A stretch of DNA of 64,000 nucleotides, taken from assembly GCF_001636055.1 (NCBI RefSeq), contig NZ_CP011789.1, forward strand, positions 5,022,001 to 5,086,000, given 5' to 3'. The notes under the pieces were generated by a model. The model worked only from the letters and a program-made list of their open reading frames with translations. It was not told the origin of the DNA and did not search any database. The first letter of the stretch is position 1, and each line of letters opens with the position of its first letter. Below, piece by piece: positions 1-8,446 of this stretch. The DNA is from Pseudomonas putida (lineage in GTDB: Bacteria > Pseudomonadota > Gammaproteobacteria > Pseudomonadales > Pseudomonadaceae). The translations under genes and the position numbers were made by a program.

Positions 1-1
1 G

Positions 2-496
2 CGTGTGGAAGTCCGTCGCTACCTGCTGTGCCTGGACGACACCGCGAAAAAGGTCGGAAAACTGCCAGGACTGGATAGCCGCGAGAAGGCCGACCTGGAA
101 AAACTGCGCAAGGACCTCACCGCAACCACCGAATACGCCCCGTTCTGGGTGATCGTCGCCGTCGCCCTGGCCTTGGGCCTGGGCACCATGGTCGGCTGGA
201 AGCGTGTGGTACTGACCGTTGGCGAGAAGATCGGCAAGCAGGGCATGACCTACGCCCAGGGCATGTCGGCACAGATCACCGCAGCTTGCGCCATCGGTAT
301 GGCCAACGTGTTCAGCCTGCCGGTCTCGACCACCCACGTACTGTCGTCGGGTGTTGCCGGGACCATGGTCGCCAACAAGAGCGGCCTGCAAGGCGGCACG
401 GTGAAGACCATCCTGCTGGCCTGGGTACTGACCCTGCCAGCCTCGATGGGCCTGGCGGCTGGCCTGTTCTGGCTCGCCTCCAAAGCGATCGGCTGA
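2..496 (+). CDS. pit: PiT-family inorganic phosphate transporter, C-terminal part
   Basis: This is the last 164 or so codons of a low-affinity inorganic phosphate transporter of the inner membrane; the start lies before the window. The visible part has a charged cytoplasmic stretch rich in Lys and Glu (residues about 10-42), then hydrophobic segments at about 47-65, 90-105 and 133-160. The segment around [24 protein letters not shown] is the signature of the second half of PiT proteins, where the S-T-T-H motif belongs to the ion and phosphate path. It is followed at once by a strong intrinsic terminator, so it ends its transcription unit. I am sure of the family, not of which Pit paralogue it is. 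Confidence 0.9.
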   Translation, partial: RVEVRRYLLCLDDTAKKVGKLPGLDSREKADLEKLRKDLTATTEYAPFWVIVAVALALGLGTMVGWKRVVLTVGEKIGKQGMTYAQGMSAQITAACAIGMANVFSLPVSTTHVLSSGVAGTMVANKSGLQGGTVKTILLAWVLTLPASMGLAAGLFWLASKAIG

Positions 497-510
497 CACC
501 TGCAGCATTG

Positions 511-539
511 AAAAAGGCGCCCGCGACGGCGCCTTTTTC
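511..539 (+). terminator. Intrinsic terminator after pit
   Basis: A GC-rich stem (AAAAAGGCGCC ... GGCGCCTTTTT) with a short CGCGAC loop region, flanked by A and T runs. It lies 15 bases after the pit stop codon and just before the end of the convergent HerA-like gene, so it can work in both directions. Confidence 0.9.
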
Positions 540-554
540 ATGCCCTGGGGAAAC

Positions 555-2030
555 TCAGCGCTTCTTGCCTCCCAGCAAAGATCCCATCAAGCCTCGCACC
601 AGCTGCCTGCCCAACTGGTTGGCGGCCTGGCGCACCGCCGACTTGATCGCCTGCCCTGCCGCACTCTGCAAGAATTCACCCGCCTTGTCCGCCAGGCTGT
701 CTGCGTCAGCCTTGGGCTGAGGCGCCGGTTCCACCGGCTCGCCCTTGCGCTGGGTCAGCAGTTCATAGGCCGACTCACGGTCGATCGGCTTGTCATAACG
801 CCCTGCCAGGGGCGACTGCGCGATCAGTGCACTGCGCTCCGCCGGGGTGAGCGGGCCGATCCGCGATTGCGGCGGCGCCACCAGCACGCGCTGGACGACC
901 TCAGGTGTCCCCTTGTCCTGCAAAGTACCCACCAGCGCCTCGCCGATCCCCAGCTCGGTGAGCACCGTCAGGGTATCGAAGGCAGGATTGGGACGAAAAC
1001 CGTCGGCCACGGCCCTGAGCGACTTCTGCTCCTTGGCAGTGAAGGCCCGCAGCCCGTGCTGGATGCGCAAGCCCAGCTGCGCCAGTACGGCATCGGGCAG
1101 GTCGCCCGGGGACTGGGTAACGAAGTACACCCCCACACCCTTCGAACGGATAAGCCTCACCACCTGCTCCAGACGATCCTGCAGGGCCTTGGGGGTCCCG
1201 TTGAACAGCAGGTGCGCTTCGTCGAAGAACAGCGCAAGCACCGGCTTGTCGGCGTCGCCGCGCTCCGGCAGTTGCTCGAACAGCTCGGCCAGCAGCCACA
1301 GGAGGAAGGTCGCATAGACCTTTGGCGCCTCGTGCACCAGGCGGCTGGCGTCAAGCAGGTGGATGCGCCCGCGGCCATCGCTATCGACCCGCAGCAGATC
1401 CTCCAGTTGCAGCGCCGGCTCACCGAACAACGCCTCGGCCCCCTGCTGTTCCAGCGTGGCCAGGCGCCGCTGCAAGGCTTGGGTCGAAGCGGTGGTCATC
1501 AGCGCGCTGTCCTCGCCCAGCAGCTGTGGGTTGTCCTTCAGATGGCCAAGCAGCGCCTTGAGGTCTTTCAGGTCGAGCAGCAACAGCCCCTCGCGGTCGG
1601 CAACCTTGAACGCCGCATAGAGCGCCGCCTGCTGGCTGTCGGTCAGTTCAAGCAGGTTGCCCAGCAGCAACGGGCCCATTTCGCTGAGGGTAGTGCGCAA
1701 CGGATGACCACTCTGCCCGGCGATGTCCCACAGGCTCACCGGGTAGGCCTTGGGCTGGTGGGCGAGCCAAGGCATCCCGGCAATGCGTTCGGCCACCTTG
1801 CCCTGGGGCGAACCCGCCGCCCCCAGGCCACACAGGTCTCCTTTCACGTCTGCCGCGAACACCGCCACACCCGCGTCGCTGAACACCTCGGCCAGACGCT
1901 GCAGGGTCACGGTCTTGCCGGTGCCGGTCGCTCCGGCGACCAGTCCATGGCGGTTGGCCAAGCGCATGGCCTGGCCGACTGGCAAGCCGTCTAGACCGGC
2001 ACCTACAACGATTTGCGAAGAATCCGACAT
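555..2030 (-). CDS. HerA/YjgR-like ATPase (DUF853 family)
   Basis: This 491-residue protein belongs to the HerA/FtsK-type P-loop ATPases of the DUF853 family (E. coli YjgR is about 500 residues). The Walker A motif GATGTGKT is at residues 33-40. A Walker B strand, VLALFFDEAHLLF, lies near residue 265, and a sensor-type region reads IRSKGVGVYFVTQSPGDLP. The C-terminal 70 residues are Pro-rich and then amphipathic, ending in a GSLLGGKKR-like tail. Related HerA proteins are DNA-pumping hexamers, but the role of YjgR-type members is poorly defined, so I do not assign a substrate. The ATG start fits an opening of MSDSSQ and is divergent from the chemoreceptor gene, 168 bases away. Confidence 0.88.
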   Translation of the reverse strand: MSDSSQIVVGAGLDGLPVGQAMRLANRHGLVAGATGTGKTVTLQRLAEVFSDAGVAVFAADVKGDLCGLGAAGSPQGKVAERIAGMPWLAHQPKAYPVSLWDIAGQSGHPLRTTLSEMGPLLLGNLLELTDSQQAALYAAFKVADREGLLLLDLKDLKALLGHLKDNPQLLGEDSALMTTASTQALQRRLATLEQQGAEALFGEPALQLEDLLRVDSDGRGRIHLLDASRLVHEAPKVYATFLLWLLAELFEQLPERGDADKPVLALFFDEAHLLFNGTPKALQDRLEQVVRLIRSKGVGVYFVTQSPGDLPDAVLAQLGLRIQHGLRAFTAKEQKSLRAVADGFRPNPAFDTLTVLTELGIGEALVGTLQDKGTPEVVQRVLVAPPQSRIGPLTPAERSALIAQSPLAGRYDKPIDRESAYELLTQRKGEPVEPAPQPKADADSLADKAGEFLQSAAGQAIKSAVRQAANQLGRQLVRGLMGSLLGGKKR

Positions 2031-2198
2031 CTTATTTCATCCTCTTCTCAAGCTTTGCCTAAAAGCGGCCGATATGCAGAGGCGATATTGACCCGAAATA
2101 CAGGACACAACCCACCAAGGCTCACCGGATTGTTGCACTGTTTTCTGCTGTGCTTCGTGCGAGCGACCCGATAAAACCTTAGCGGACCCGACGACGTC

Positions 2199-4073
2199 AT
2201 GAACAAAAGCCTTCGTTTCAGCCACAAGATTCTCTTGGCGGCCTCTCTGATCGTGATACTGGCCTTTGCGCTGTTCACGTTGTACAACGACTATCTCCAG
2301 CGTAATGCCATTCGCGCCAATCTGGAGAGTTACCTGGCAGAAATGGGCCAGTCCACGTCCACCACGATCCGCCACCTGTTCGAAGGGCGGATCCGGCTGG
2401 TGGAAAACCTTGCGCAGAATATCGCCCAGCATCCGGCCGATGCCGAAACCCTGATGGGGCAACAGGCGCTGATCTCCAGTTTCCTCACGGTCTACCTGGG
2501 CAAGGTCGACGGCAGCTTCAGCGTGCGCCCCGACAGCAAGATGCCCGACGGCTACGACCCGCGCGTACGCCCCTGGTACAAGGACGGCATGGCCGCCAGC
2601 GGCCCTCTCCTCACCGAACCCTACATCGACATGACCACCAACAAGATGGTCATGGGCATCCTCGACAAGGTTTCCAGCGATGTCGGCGTGGTCGGGGGCG
2701 ACCTGGCGCTGGACGGCCTGGTACAGATCATCAACTCGTTGAACTTCGGCGGCATGGGCTACGCGTTCCTGGTCAACGACCAGGGCAAGATCCTGGTGCA
2801 CCCGGACAATGCCCTGGTGATGAAATCGCTGTCGGAGGCCTTCCCACAGAACACCCCGAAACTGTCCCGCGAGTTGACCGAGGTGCAGGTCGACGGCCAG
2901 GCGCGACTGCTCACCTTCACCCCCATCCAGGGCCTGCCTTCGGCCAACTGGTACATCGGCCTGTCGGTGGACAAGGACAAAGCCTTCAGCATGCTCAGCA
3001 CCTTCCGTAACTCGGCGGTGATTGCCACGCTGGTAGCGGTGGTCATCATCATCGCCCTGCTCGGCCTGCTGATCCGCGTGCTGATGCAACCGCTGCACAC
3101 CATGACCCGTGCCATGGAGGACATCGCCGAAGGTGAAGGCGACCTGACCAAGCGCCTGAACATCCATAACCATGACGAGTTCGGTGTGCTCGGCAGCGCA
3201 TTCAACCGCTTCGTCGAACGGGTGCACAGCTCGATTCGCGAAGTCTCCTCGGCCACCGAGCAGGTCAACGAAGTGGCGCTGCGGGTGGTCAGCGCCTCCA
3301 ACTCCTCGATGCTCAACTCGGACGAGCAGGCCAACCGCACCAACAGCGTCGCCGCCGCCATCAACGAGCTGGGCGCCGCGGCCCAGGAAATCGCCGGCAA
3401 TGCCGCACAAGCCTCGCAGCATGCCAGCTCTGCCCGATTGCTCGCCGAAGAAGGGCAGCAGGTGGTCGAGCACAATATCCAGGCGATGAACCGCCTGTCG
3501 GCGCTGATCGTCAGTTCCAGCGCGCATATCGAGGCCCTCAACGACAAGACCGTCAACATCGGCCAGATCCTCGAGGTCATCACCAGCATCTCCCAACAGA
3601 CCAACCTGCTGGCGCTGAACGCGGCCATCGAGGCCGCCCGTGCCGGTGAGGCCGGCCGCGGCTTCGCGGTGGTGGCCGACGAGGTGCGCAACCTCGCCCA
3701 CCGTACCCAGGAATCGGCGCAGCAGGTCCAGGGGATGATCGAGGAGTTGCAGGTCGGCGCCCGCACCTCGGTCGAGACCATGGACCAGAGTCAACGCCAC
3801 AGCCAGGACGGCGTGCAAATCGCCAACCAGGCCGGCGAGCGCTTGGGCAGTGTGACCCAGCGCATTGGCGAGATCGACGGCATGAACCAGTCGGTGGCCA
3901 CCGCCACCGAGGAACAGACCTCGGTGGTGGAGTCGATCAACATGGACATCAACGAGATCAACACGCTCAACCAGGAGGGCGTGGAAAACCTGCAGGCCAC
4001 CCTGCGCGCTTGCTCCGATCTGGAACAGCAGGCCGCGCGCCTCAAGCAACTGGTGGGCAGTTTCCGCATCTGA
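2199..4073 (+). CDS. mcpG: Methyl-accepting chemotaxis protein, dCache type (McpG-like)
   Basis: A 624-residue transmembrane chemoreceptor. TM1 is at about residues 10-30 and a periplasmic double-Cache sensor follows. The segment [12 protein letters not shown]...Y.D, followed by G-G-D near residue 168, resembles the amino-acid-binding motif of dCache_1 receptors. TM2 is near 273-295, then HAMP and a cytoplasmic coiled coil with the conserved hairpin tip ([20 protein letters not shown]). There is no C-terminal NWETF-type pentapeptide. Length and sensor type fit McpG of P. putida, a GABA receptor; that assignment is from memory. A CCCGATAA at 2167-2174 resembles a FliA (sigma-28) -10 element, but I see no good -35, so flagellar-sigma control is only a suggestion. 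Confidence 0.88.
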   Translation: MNKSLRFSHKILLAASLIVILAFALFTLYNDYLQRNAIRANLESYLAEMGQSTSTTIRHLFEGRIRLVENLAQNIAQHPADAETLMGQQALISSFLTVYLGKVDGSFSVRPDSKMPDGYDPRVRPWYKDGMAASGPLLTEPYIDMTTNKMVMGILDKVSSDVGVVGGDLALDGLVQIINSLNFGGMGYAFLVNDQGKILVHPDNALVMKSLSEAFPQNTPKLSRELTEVQVDGQARLLTFTPIQGLPSANWYIGLSVDKDKAFSMLSTFRNSAVIATLVAVVIIIALLGLLIRVLMQPLHTMTRAMEDIAEGEGDLTKRLNIHNHDEFGVLGSAFNRFVERVHSSIREVSSATEQVNEVALRVVSASNSSMLNSDEQANRTNSVAAAINELGAAAQEIAGNAAQASQHASSARLLAEEGQQVVEHNIQAMNRLSALIVSSSAHIEALNDKTVNIGQILEVITSISQQTNLLALNAAIEAARAGEAGRGFAVVADEVRNLAHRTQESAQQVQGMIEELQVGARTSVETMDQSQRHSQDGVQIANQAGERLGSVTQRIGEIDGMNQSVATATEEQTSVVESINMDINEINTLNQEGVENLQATLRACSDLEQQAARLKQLVGSFRI

Positions 4074-4141
4074 CGCCTCAGGGCTGCGCAGCACCTGTGG
4101 GAGCAACTGTCTTGCTCAAAATCTAAAGACCAGCCCAATCC

Positions 4142-4228
4142 CCTGTGGGAGCGGGCTTGTCCCGCGAACACGGGCGTAGCCCGTGCCAGGCAGCGCGGTG
4201 TCTTTTTCGCGGGTAAACCCGCTCCCAC
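4142..4228. repeat. REP pair (BIME-like) next to the IS110 element
   Basis: Two REP units face each other. One is CTGTGGGAGCGGGCTTGTCC at 4143-4162, with more REP sequence after it. The other is its inverted partner CGCGGGTAAACCCGCTCCCA at 4208-4227. A shorter degenerate copy (CTGTGGGAGCAACTG) lies at about 4095-4109. The distal REP stops abruptly after GCTCCCAC at 4228, where the insertion element begins. Confidence 0.85.
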
Positions 4229-4245
4229 ACGTACGGCGTTCGGAT

Positions 4246-5202
4246 TTACGCCGGTGTTGCGCTCTTGCACTGAGGCAATTCCACATCCTGCCAGGGGGTG
4301 CCTGTTCTTAGCATCGCATTGAGTCGTACGATGAAAACTCTCATGCAGGCCACAATCGCGACCTTGGCTGCCTTGCCCCTTTCACGCAGTGCTTGGTACT
4401 TCGCCTTGAGCGAGGGGTTTTGCCTTACGGCCACCAAACACGACATGTACAACGCGCACCTTATCCCGAAACGGCCTCCCGAGATCGAGCGCTTGCCTAC
4501 GGATGTTCCACTGTCGTGATTGAAAGGTGCCACCCCAACCAGCGAGGCTATTTCTCGGGCCTCCACATGGCCCAACTCCGGCAGCAGCGTCACAAGCTTC
4601 CCAGCCGTCACCAGCCCGATACCTTTGACCTGGACTAGTTGAGCAATTCGTTCATCACCCAGCCCTTCGGCATGCAGCTTGAGCTCATGCTCAATCTGTC
4701 TGATCTGAGACCTGAAGTGCTGGAGGTTGGACTTCAGGAAGCGAGCGACCACCTCAGACTGAGCCTGTTTCAGGCGCCGCCGGTCGTCGTCTCGCTGCTG
4801 GACCAGACGATCACGCTGCTGCAGCAGCTCGCGCAGCAACGCCCTCTGCGGACTGACCTGCAGAGTAGGTTTATCGGGGATAACTTCGGCGAAATGCGCC
4901 AATACCGCTGCATCGATGGCGTCGGTCTTGGCTTTGATATTCATGGACTCGGCAAACGACCTGGCTCGCCTAGGGTTTACGCGAATGACCTTGTAGCCAG
5001 CGCTCTGCAGAAAGCTCAGCACCTCACGCTCGTATCCGCCTGTCGCCTCCAGCAGGACACGCTTGACCTTGAGGCCTCGAAGGCTCTTCTCCAATACCTC
5101 GAACCCTGCCTGATCGTTGGTGACATTGATCTTGAGGCTCTGGGGACGCACCGCTATGTCCAGCGTGCGACTAGAAACATCGATACCCACAAAGGAAACC
5201 AT
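4246..5202 (-). CDS. IS110-family transposase (DEDD recombinase)
   Basis: A 318-residue transposase. The N-terminal DEDD domain opens with VGIDVSSRTLDIAV (first catalytic Asp), then EATGGYE, a segment RARSFAESMNIKAKTDAIDA with the D-x-x-D pair, and a coiled-coil region. The C-terminal transposase_20 domain has the GIGLVTAGKLV helix-hairpin-helix, GVAPFNHDSGTSVGKRSI (with the conserved Ser) and a final helical segment. I chose ATG at 5202 because AGGAG at 5211-5215 is well spaced; TTG at 5208 and GTG at 5205 are alternatives. The reading frame is intact, so the element may be active. The long leader upstream is likely to fold over the ribosome-binding site region and limit translation. Confidence 0.93.
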   Translation of the reverse strand: MVSFVGIDVSSRTLDIAVRPQSLKINVTNDQAGFEVLEKSLRGLKVKRVLLEATGGYEREVLSFLQSAGYKVIRVNPRRARSFAESMNIKAKTDAIDAAVLAHFAEVIPDKPTLQVSPQRALLRELLQQRDRLVQQRDDDRRRLKQAQSEVVARFLKSNLQHFRSQIRQIEHELKLHAEGLGDERIAQLVQVKGIGLVTAGKLVTLLPELGHVEAREIASLVGVAPFNHDSGTSVGKRSISGGRFGIRCALYMSCLVAVRQNPSLKAKYQALRERGKAAKVAIVACMRVFIVRLNAMLRTGTPWQDVELPQCKSATPA

Positions 5203-5226
5203 CACCAAAATCTCCTAGACTCAACA

Positions 5227-5387
5227 GAGTGAGAGGACTTTGGCTTGGCCCACGCTTGTGATTCGAGATCAAGGCCGCATCCAACTGTTCGGGCTCTCGC
5301 CAAAGTGGAACGGTGAATGGCAGCTTGTGCTCCCACTCGTGCTCAAGGCACACGCGGCATTCAGCTTGCCATTCACCGCTCTCACTC
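5227..5387 (-). ncRNA. Predicted three-way-junction RNA in the IS110 leader (bridge-RNA candidate)
   Basis: Three nested pairings can be read directly. A closing helix of 9 bp joins 5227-5235 to 5379-5387 (GAGTGAGAG with CTCTCACTC). An 8-bp helix joins 5237-5244 to 5299-5306 (ACTTTGGC with GCCAAAGT). A 12-bp helix joins 5311-5322 to 5367-5378. The gaps between helices are 1, 4 and 0 bases, as in a compact three-way junction. The two large loops (about 54 and 44 bases) would be free to pair with DNA. IS110 elements make a bridge RNA of about this size from the leader, with a target loop and a donor loop. That this is one is inference, and I cannot fix which strand is transcribed. Confidence 0.6.
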
Positions 5388-5415
5388 CAGATTCTAATCC
5401 CCTATCAAGACACAA

Positions 5416-5474
5416 GCGGCGGGGCGTCCCGACTCGCCCGCTCCCGCAGCGGGCAAGTCGGGATGCCCCGCCGC
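5416..5474. repeat. Long hairpin upstream of the glycosyltransferase gene
   Basis: The arms 5416-5434 and 5456-5474 pair over 19 bp with one G-U wobble. Inside them 5436-5442 pairs with 5448-5454 over 7 bp, around a CCCGC loop. The sequence is not the REP consensus although the inner part (CCCGCTCCCGCAGCGGGCAAG) resembles one. There is no T run, so it is not a canonical intrinsic terminator. The rest of 5389-5578 shows a TAAAGGT/AACCTTTA near-palindrome at about 5504-5519 and no gene. Confidence 0.7.
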
Positions 5475-5578
5475 CCAATCCCGATCGAACAAACTATCCT
5501 TCATAAAGGTCAACCTTTAGGCGCGTCACCGTCGGTCTGTTACCGCCGGATGACAGACCCGAAGACGATCCCGGAGGG

Positions 5579-6700
5579 ATGCTGATCGTGCACATCGCTG
5601 ACATCACCATGTTCTACGCCCCGGCCAGCGGTGGTGTACGGACCTATCTTGATGCCAAACACCATCGCCTCGACGCCATGCCCGGCGTACGCCACAGTCT
5701 GCTGATCCCCGGCCCCAGCGCCCGTGATGCCAATGGCATCTACCAGGTGCCAGCCCCGCCCTTGCCGTTCGGCAAGGGCTACCGTTTTCCGGTACGCCTG
5801 ACGCCCTGGTGCAACGTGCTGCGCCGCCTCAAGCCTGACCTGATCGAGGTCGGCGATCCCTACCTCACCGCCTGGGCCGCCCTTGAGGCGCGACGCAAGC
5901 TGGACGTGCCGGTGATCGGCTTCTATCACTCCGACCTGCCATTGCTGGTCAGCAACCGCATGGGCAACTGGTTCACCCCCAATGTCGAAGCCTATGTCAG
6001 CAAGCTCTACGGCAATTTCGACCGGGTGCTGGCGCCGAGCCAGGTGATGGCCGACAAACTGCGCCGTCTTGGCGTGCGGGATGTGCATGTACAGCCCCTG
6101 GGGGTCGACCTGAATACCTTCCACCCCGACAGGCGCGATCCGCACCTGCGGGCCCAGCTCGGCCTTCCCGACACCACTCGTCTGCTCGTCTTCGCCGGTC
6201 GCGGCTCGCGGGAGAAGAACCTGCCAGTGCTGCTCGAGTGCATGGGCCACTTGGGTCGCCATTACCACCTGTTGCTGGTCGGCTCGAACATGCCGGCCAA
6301 CGTGCCGGACAACGTCAGCGTGATCGACCACTTCTGCCCCGCCGATGAAGTGGCCCGCCTGCTCGCCAGTGCCGACCTGTTGCTGCACGCCGGCGACCAG
6401 GAAACCTTTGGCCTGGTGATACTCGAGGCCATGGCCAGCGCCACACCGGTGGTCGCCGTGCGCGCCGGGGCTTTCGGCGAGATCGTCAACGACCAGTGCG
6501 GGCGCCTGTGCCAGGCCAACGACAGCCAGGCAATGGCCGGGGCAGTGCGCGAAATCTTCGAAGCCGGCGTGCGCCCCCTCGGCGCCCAGGCCCGTCGCCA
6601 TGTGGAGCAGCATTACTCGTGGGACAGCGTGGTCGATGGCCTGCTGCTGCACTACCAGGCCGTGCTTGGCCTGTCGCCACAGGTACGCGCCCATGCGTGA
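5579..6700 (+). CDS. Glycosyltransferase, GT-B fold family 4
   Basis: A 373-residue retaining glycosyltransferase with two Rossmann domains. The N-terminal acceptor half starts with IVHIADITMFYAPASGGVRTY, where the G-G-V-R loop is typical of family GT4. The C-terminal half carries the nucleotide-sugar site: VFAGRGSREKNLPVLLE, then the E-x7-E motif in ETFGLVILEAMASATPVVA. The start follows GGAGGG at 5574-5579. The next gene overlaps its end by 8 bases, and a third overlaps that one, so the three are co-translated. With a deacetylase and a flippase-like membrane protein beside it, it probably builds a glycolipid or envelope glycan; the sugar and acceptor are unknown. Confidence 0.85.
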   Translation: MLIVHIADITMFYAPASGGVRTYLDAKHHRLDAMPGVRHSLLIPGPSARDANGIYQVPAPPLPFGKGYRFPVRLTPWCNVLRRLKPDLIEVGDPYLTAWAALEARRKLDVPVIGFYHSDLPLLVSNRMGNWFTPNVEAYVSKLYGNFDRVLAPSQVMADKLRRLGVRDVHVQPLGVDLNTFHPDRRDPHLRAQLGLPDTTRLLVFAGRGSREKNLPVLLECMGHLGRHYHLLLVGSNMPANVPDNVSVIDHFCPADEVARLLASADLLLHAGDQETFGLVILEAMASATPVVAVRAGAFGEIVNDQCGRLCQANDSQAMAGAVREIFEAGVRPLGAQARRHVEQHYSWDSVVDGLLLHYQAVLGLSPQVRAHA

Positions 6701-7457
6701 AGCGCCCGCCGATTCGCGTAGCCTGATGCTGGTGCTGCACGATGTGGCGCCCGAAACCTGGCCCGACTACCGTCCCTTCGTCGAAGCCGTCGATGCAATG
6801 GGCGACGTGCCCATGACCTGGCTGGTGGTCCCGGACTTCCACCACCGCAACGCATTGGCCCGTTCCCCCGACTTCTGCCGCCTGCTCGATCGGCGCCTGG
6901 CGCGCGGCGACGAATTGGCGCTGCACGGCTTCTACCACGCCGACGATGGCCCTGCCCCACGCGGGCCTGCCGAGTACTTCATGCGCCGGATCTACACCCA
7001 TGAGGGCGAGTTCTATGCGCTGGAGCAGCGCGAAGCCCTGCAACGTCTGGAGGCGGGCCTGGCCCTGTTCGCCAGCCAGGGCTGGCCGGTCGCAGGCTTC
7101 GTCGCGCCCGCCTGGCTGATGAGCGAAGGCACCCGCCAGGCCCTGCGCCGCCTGCCGCTGCGCTACACCAGCACACCGCAGCACCTTTATCGGCTGCCGG
7201 ACTTCACCGCGATCGAAGCTCCTGGGCTGGTCTGGAGCGCCCGCAGTGCATGGCGCCGCGGTATGTCACGGGTGCTCTGTGATTGGCAGGCTCGACGCTG
7301 GCGCCAGGCCGAAACCCTGCGCCTGGGCCTGCATCCGGTGGATATGCGCCACGCCAGCGCACGCAACTATTGGTTGCGTACCCTGCGTGAATTGATCAAG
7401 CAAGGGCGTGAGCCTCTGACCAAATCCGCCTGGCTGGAGCGCAGGATCTGCCCATGA
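6693..7457 (+). CDS. DUF2334 polysaccharide deacetylase-like protein
   Basis: A 254-residue protein of the NodB-like carbohydrate esterase fold. The N-terminal strand LMLVLHDVAPETW holds the Asp expected for metal binding, and LALHGFYH near residue 75 holds the paired His residues. VAGFVAPAWLMSE matches the third conserved strand with the catalytic Pro-Ala-Trp region, and GLHPVDMRH is the last His motif. I chose the ATG at 6693, which overlaps the end of the glycosyltransferase, over upstream starts that would run far into that gene. The stop overlaps the next start (ATGA). It likely removes acetyl groups from the product of its neighbour. Confidence 0.82.
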   Translation: MREAPADSRSLMLVLHDVAPETWPDYRPFVEAVDAMGDVPMTWLVVPDFHHRNALARSPDFCRLLDRRLARGDELALHGFYHADDGPAPRGPAEYFMRRIYTHEGEFYALEQREALQRLEAGLALFASQGWPVAGFVAPAWLMSEGTRQALRRLPLRYTSTPQHLYRLPDFTAIEAPGLVWSARSAWRRGMSRVLCDWQARRWRQAETLRLGLHPVDMRHASARNYWLRTLRELIKQGREPLTKSAWLERRICP

Positions 7458-8446
7458 ACCGCCTCGCCTGGCTGGGGCTGGCATTGGTGCTCGCCGTGCT
7501 GGTGCCGGGTTTGCTCGGCGGCAGCCAACTCTTGCCGCGCCTGCAGACGTTCGACCCGGGGCTGATGGCAACGCTGCTAGGCATGATCCTGCTGTGCTGG
7601 ATCATCAACGCCGTGCGCCTGCGCTTGCTGCTCGGCCAGCAGGGCGCGCAACTGGGCAGAGTACGCAGCCTGGGTGTGGTGATGGCGACCGAATTCGCCA
7701 TCTGCACTACGCCCGGCGGTAGCGGAGGCCCTTTGACCCTGATGACACTGCTGGCCCGCGAACGCATTGGCCCCGCCCGCAGTGGCGCAGTGTTCGCCAT
7801 GGATCAGTTGAACGACCTGCTGTTCTTCTTCTGCGCCATGCTGGCCATCGCCGGCTACGCCCTGTTCCACAGCTTGGGCCGCAGCCAGGAAAGCATGTTG
7901 CTGGGCAGTGCTGCCTTGCTGTGTGGCGTGCTGGCGGCAATCGTCGTGCTGCTGCGCTGCCGTCGTGGCGTGATGCGCTGGAACGGCCGTCTGCTGCAAC
8001 GCCTGGGTTTGTCGAAAAGCCGTCGTCGGCGCTGGGCACGCAGGCTGCTGCGCTTCATCCGGGCACTGGCCGAAACCTGGCGCCTGCCCAAGCGCACGCT
8101 GGCGCTGGTATTCGCCCTCACCTGCGCGCACTGGAGCTTGCGCTACAGCGTGCTGTATCTGGTATTGAGGGGGCTGGGGGTGGAGCTGTCGTGGATACCG
8201 AGCTTCCTGGTGCAGATGCTCTCGCTCAGTGCCGGCCAATTCAGCCTGCTGCCGGGCGGTGCAGGGGCCGCCGAGCTGACCTCGGCGACCCTGCTGTCGC
8301 CACTGGTGGGCAGCTCGACAGCGGCGGCGGCGATCCTGATCTGGCGCGCAGTCACTTATTACTTCTATCTGCTCGCCGGGGGGCCGGTGTTCGTCTGCCT
8401 GCTGGCGCGCCCGTTGCTGGAGCGCTGGCGGCGTCAGGCGGGTTGA
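7454..8446 (+). CDS. Flippase-like/LPG synthase TM-region membrane protein
   Basis: A 330-residue protein with about eight hydrophobic segments and no soluble domain, of the family that shares the membrane half of lysylphosphatidylglycerol synthase (UPF0104, YbhN-like). Recognisable segments are NAVRLRLLLGQQG, the loop EFAICTTPGGSGGPLTLMTLL, and LLPGGAGAAELTSATLL near residue 270; the two P-G-G loops are the family hallmark. The ATGA overlap with the deacetylase gene shows translational coupling. Members often sit beside glycosyltransferases and may move lipid-linked sugars, so a role in exporting the trio's product is reasonable. Its 3' end overlaps a small ORF on the other strand by about 95 bases. 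Confidence 0.8.
   Translation: MNRLAWLGLALVLAVLVPGLLGGSQLLPRLQTFDPGLMATLLGMILLCWIINAVRLRLLLGQQGAQLGRVRSLGVVMATEFAICTTPGGSGGPLTLMTLLARERIGPARSGAVFAMDQLNDLLFFFCAMLAIAGYALFHSLGRSQESMLLGSAALLCGVLAAIVVLLRCRRGVMRWNGRLLQRLGLSKSRRRRWARRLLRFIRALAETWRLPKRTLALVFALTCAHWSLRYSVLYLVLRGLGVELSWIPSFLVQMLSLSAGQFSLLPGGAGAAELTSATLLSPLVGSSTAAAAILIWRAVTYYFYLLAGGPVFVCLLARPLLERWRRQAG

Larger units (their letters stand above)
4229..5388 (-). mobile_element. IS110-family insertion sequence inserted in a REP
   Basis: The element comprises the transposase gene, only about 17 bases of sequence after its stop, and a long structured leader before its start. The right end is set by the abrupt end of the REP at GCTCCCAC (4221-4228). 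The left end is less certain: I place it near 5388, where the leader structure closes (CTCTCACTC, 5379-5387). IS110 elements lack classical terminal inverted repeats and use a DEDD recombinase. P. putida members such as ISPpu9 and ISPpu10 are known to insert into REPs. I cannot name this element; its short 3' flank seems unlike ISPpu9, which is reported to carry a small RNA downstream. Confidence 0.75.

Noticed and set aside
2140..2198. FliA-type promoter of the chemoreceptor gene
   Set aside because: A good CCCGATAA is present but no TAAA-like -35 at 15 bases; mentioned only as a hint in the gene entry.
2037..4106. Long antisense ORF of 689 codons over the chemoreceptor gene
   Set aside because: It is the reverse of a coding frame in high-GC DNA; the plus-strand product is a complete receptor, and the antisense product is low-complexity His/Val/Asp-rich with no domain.
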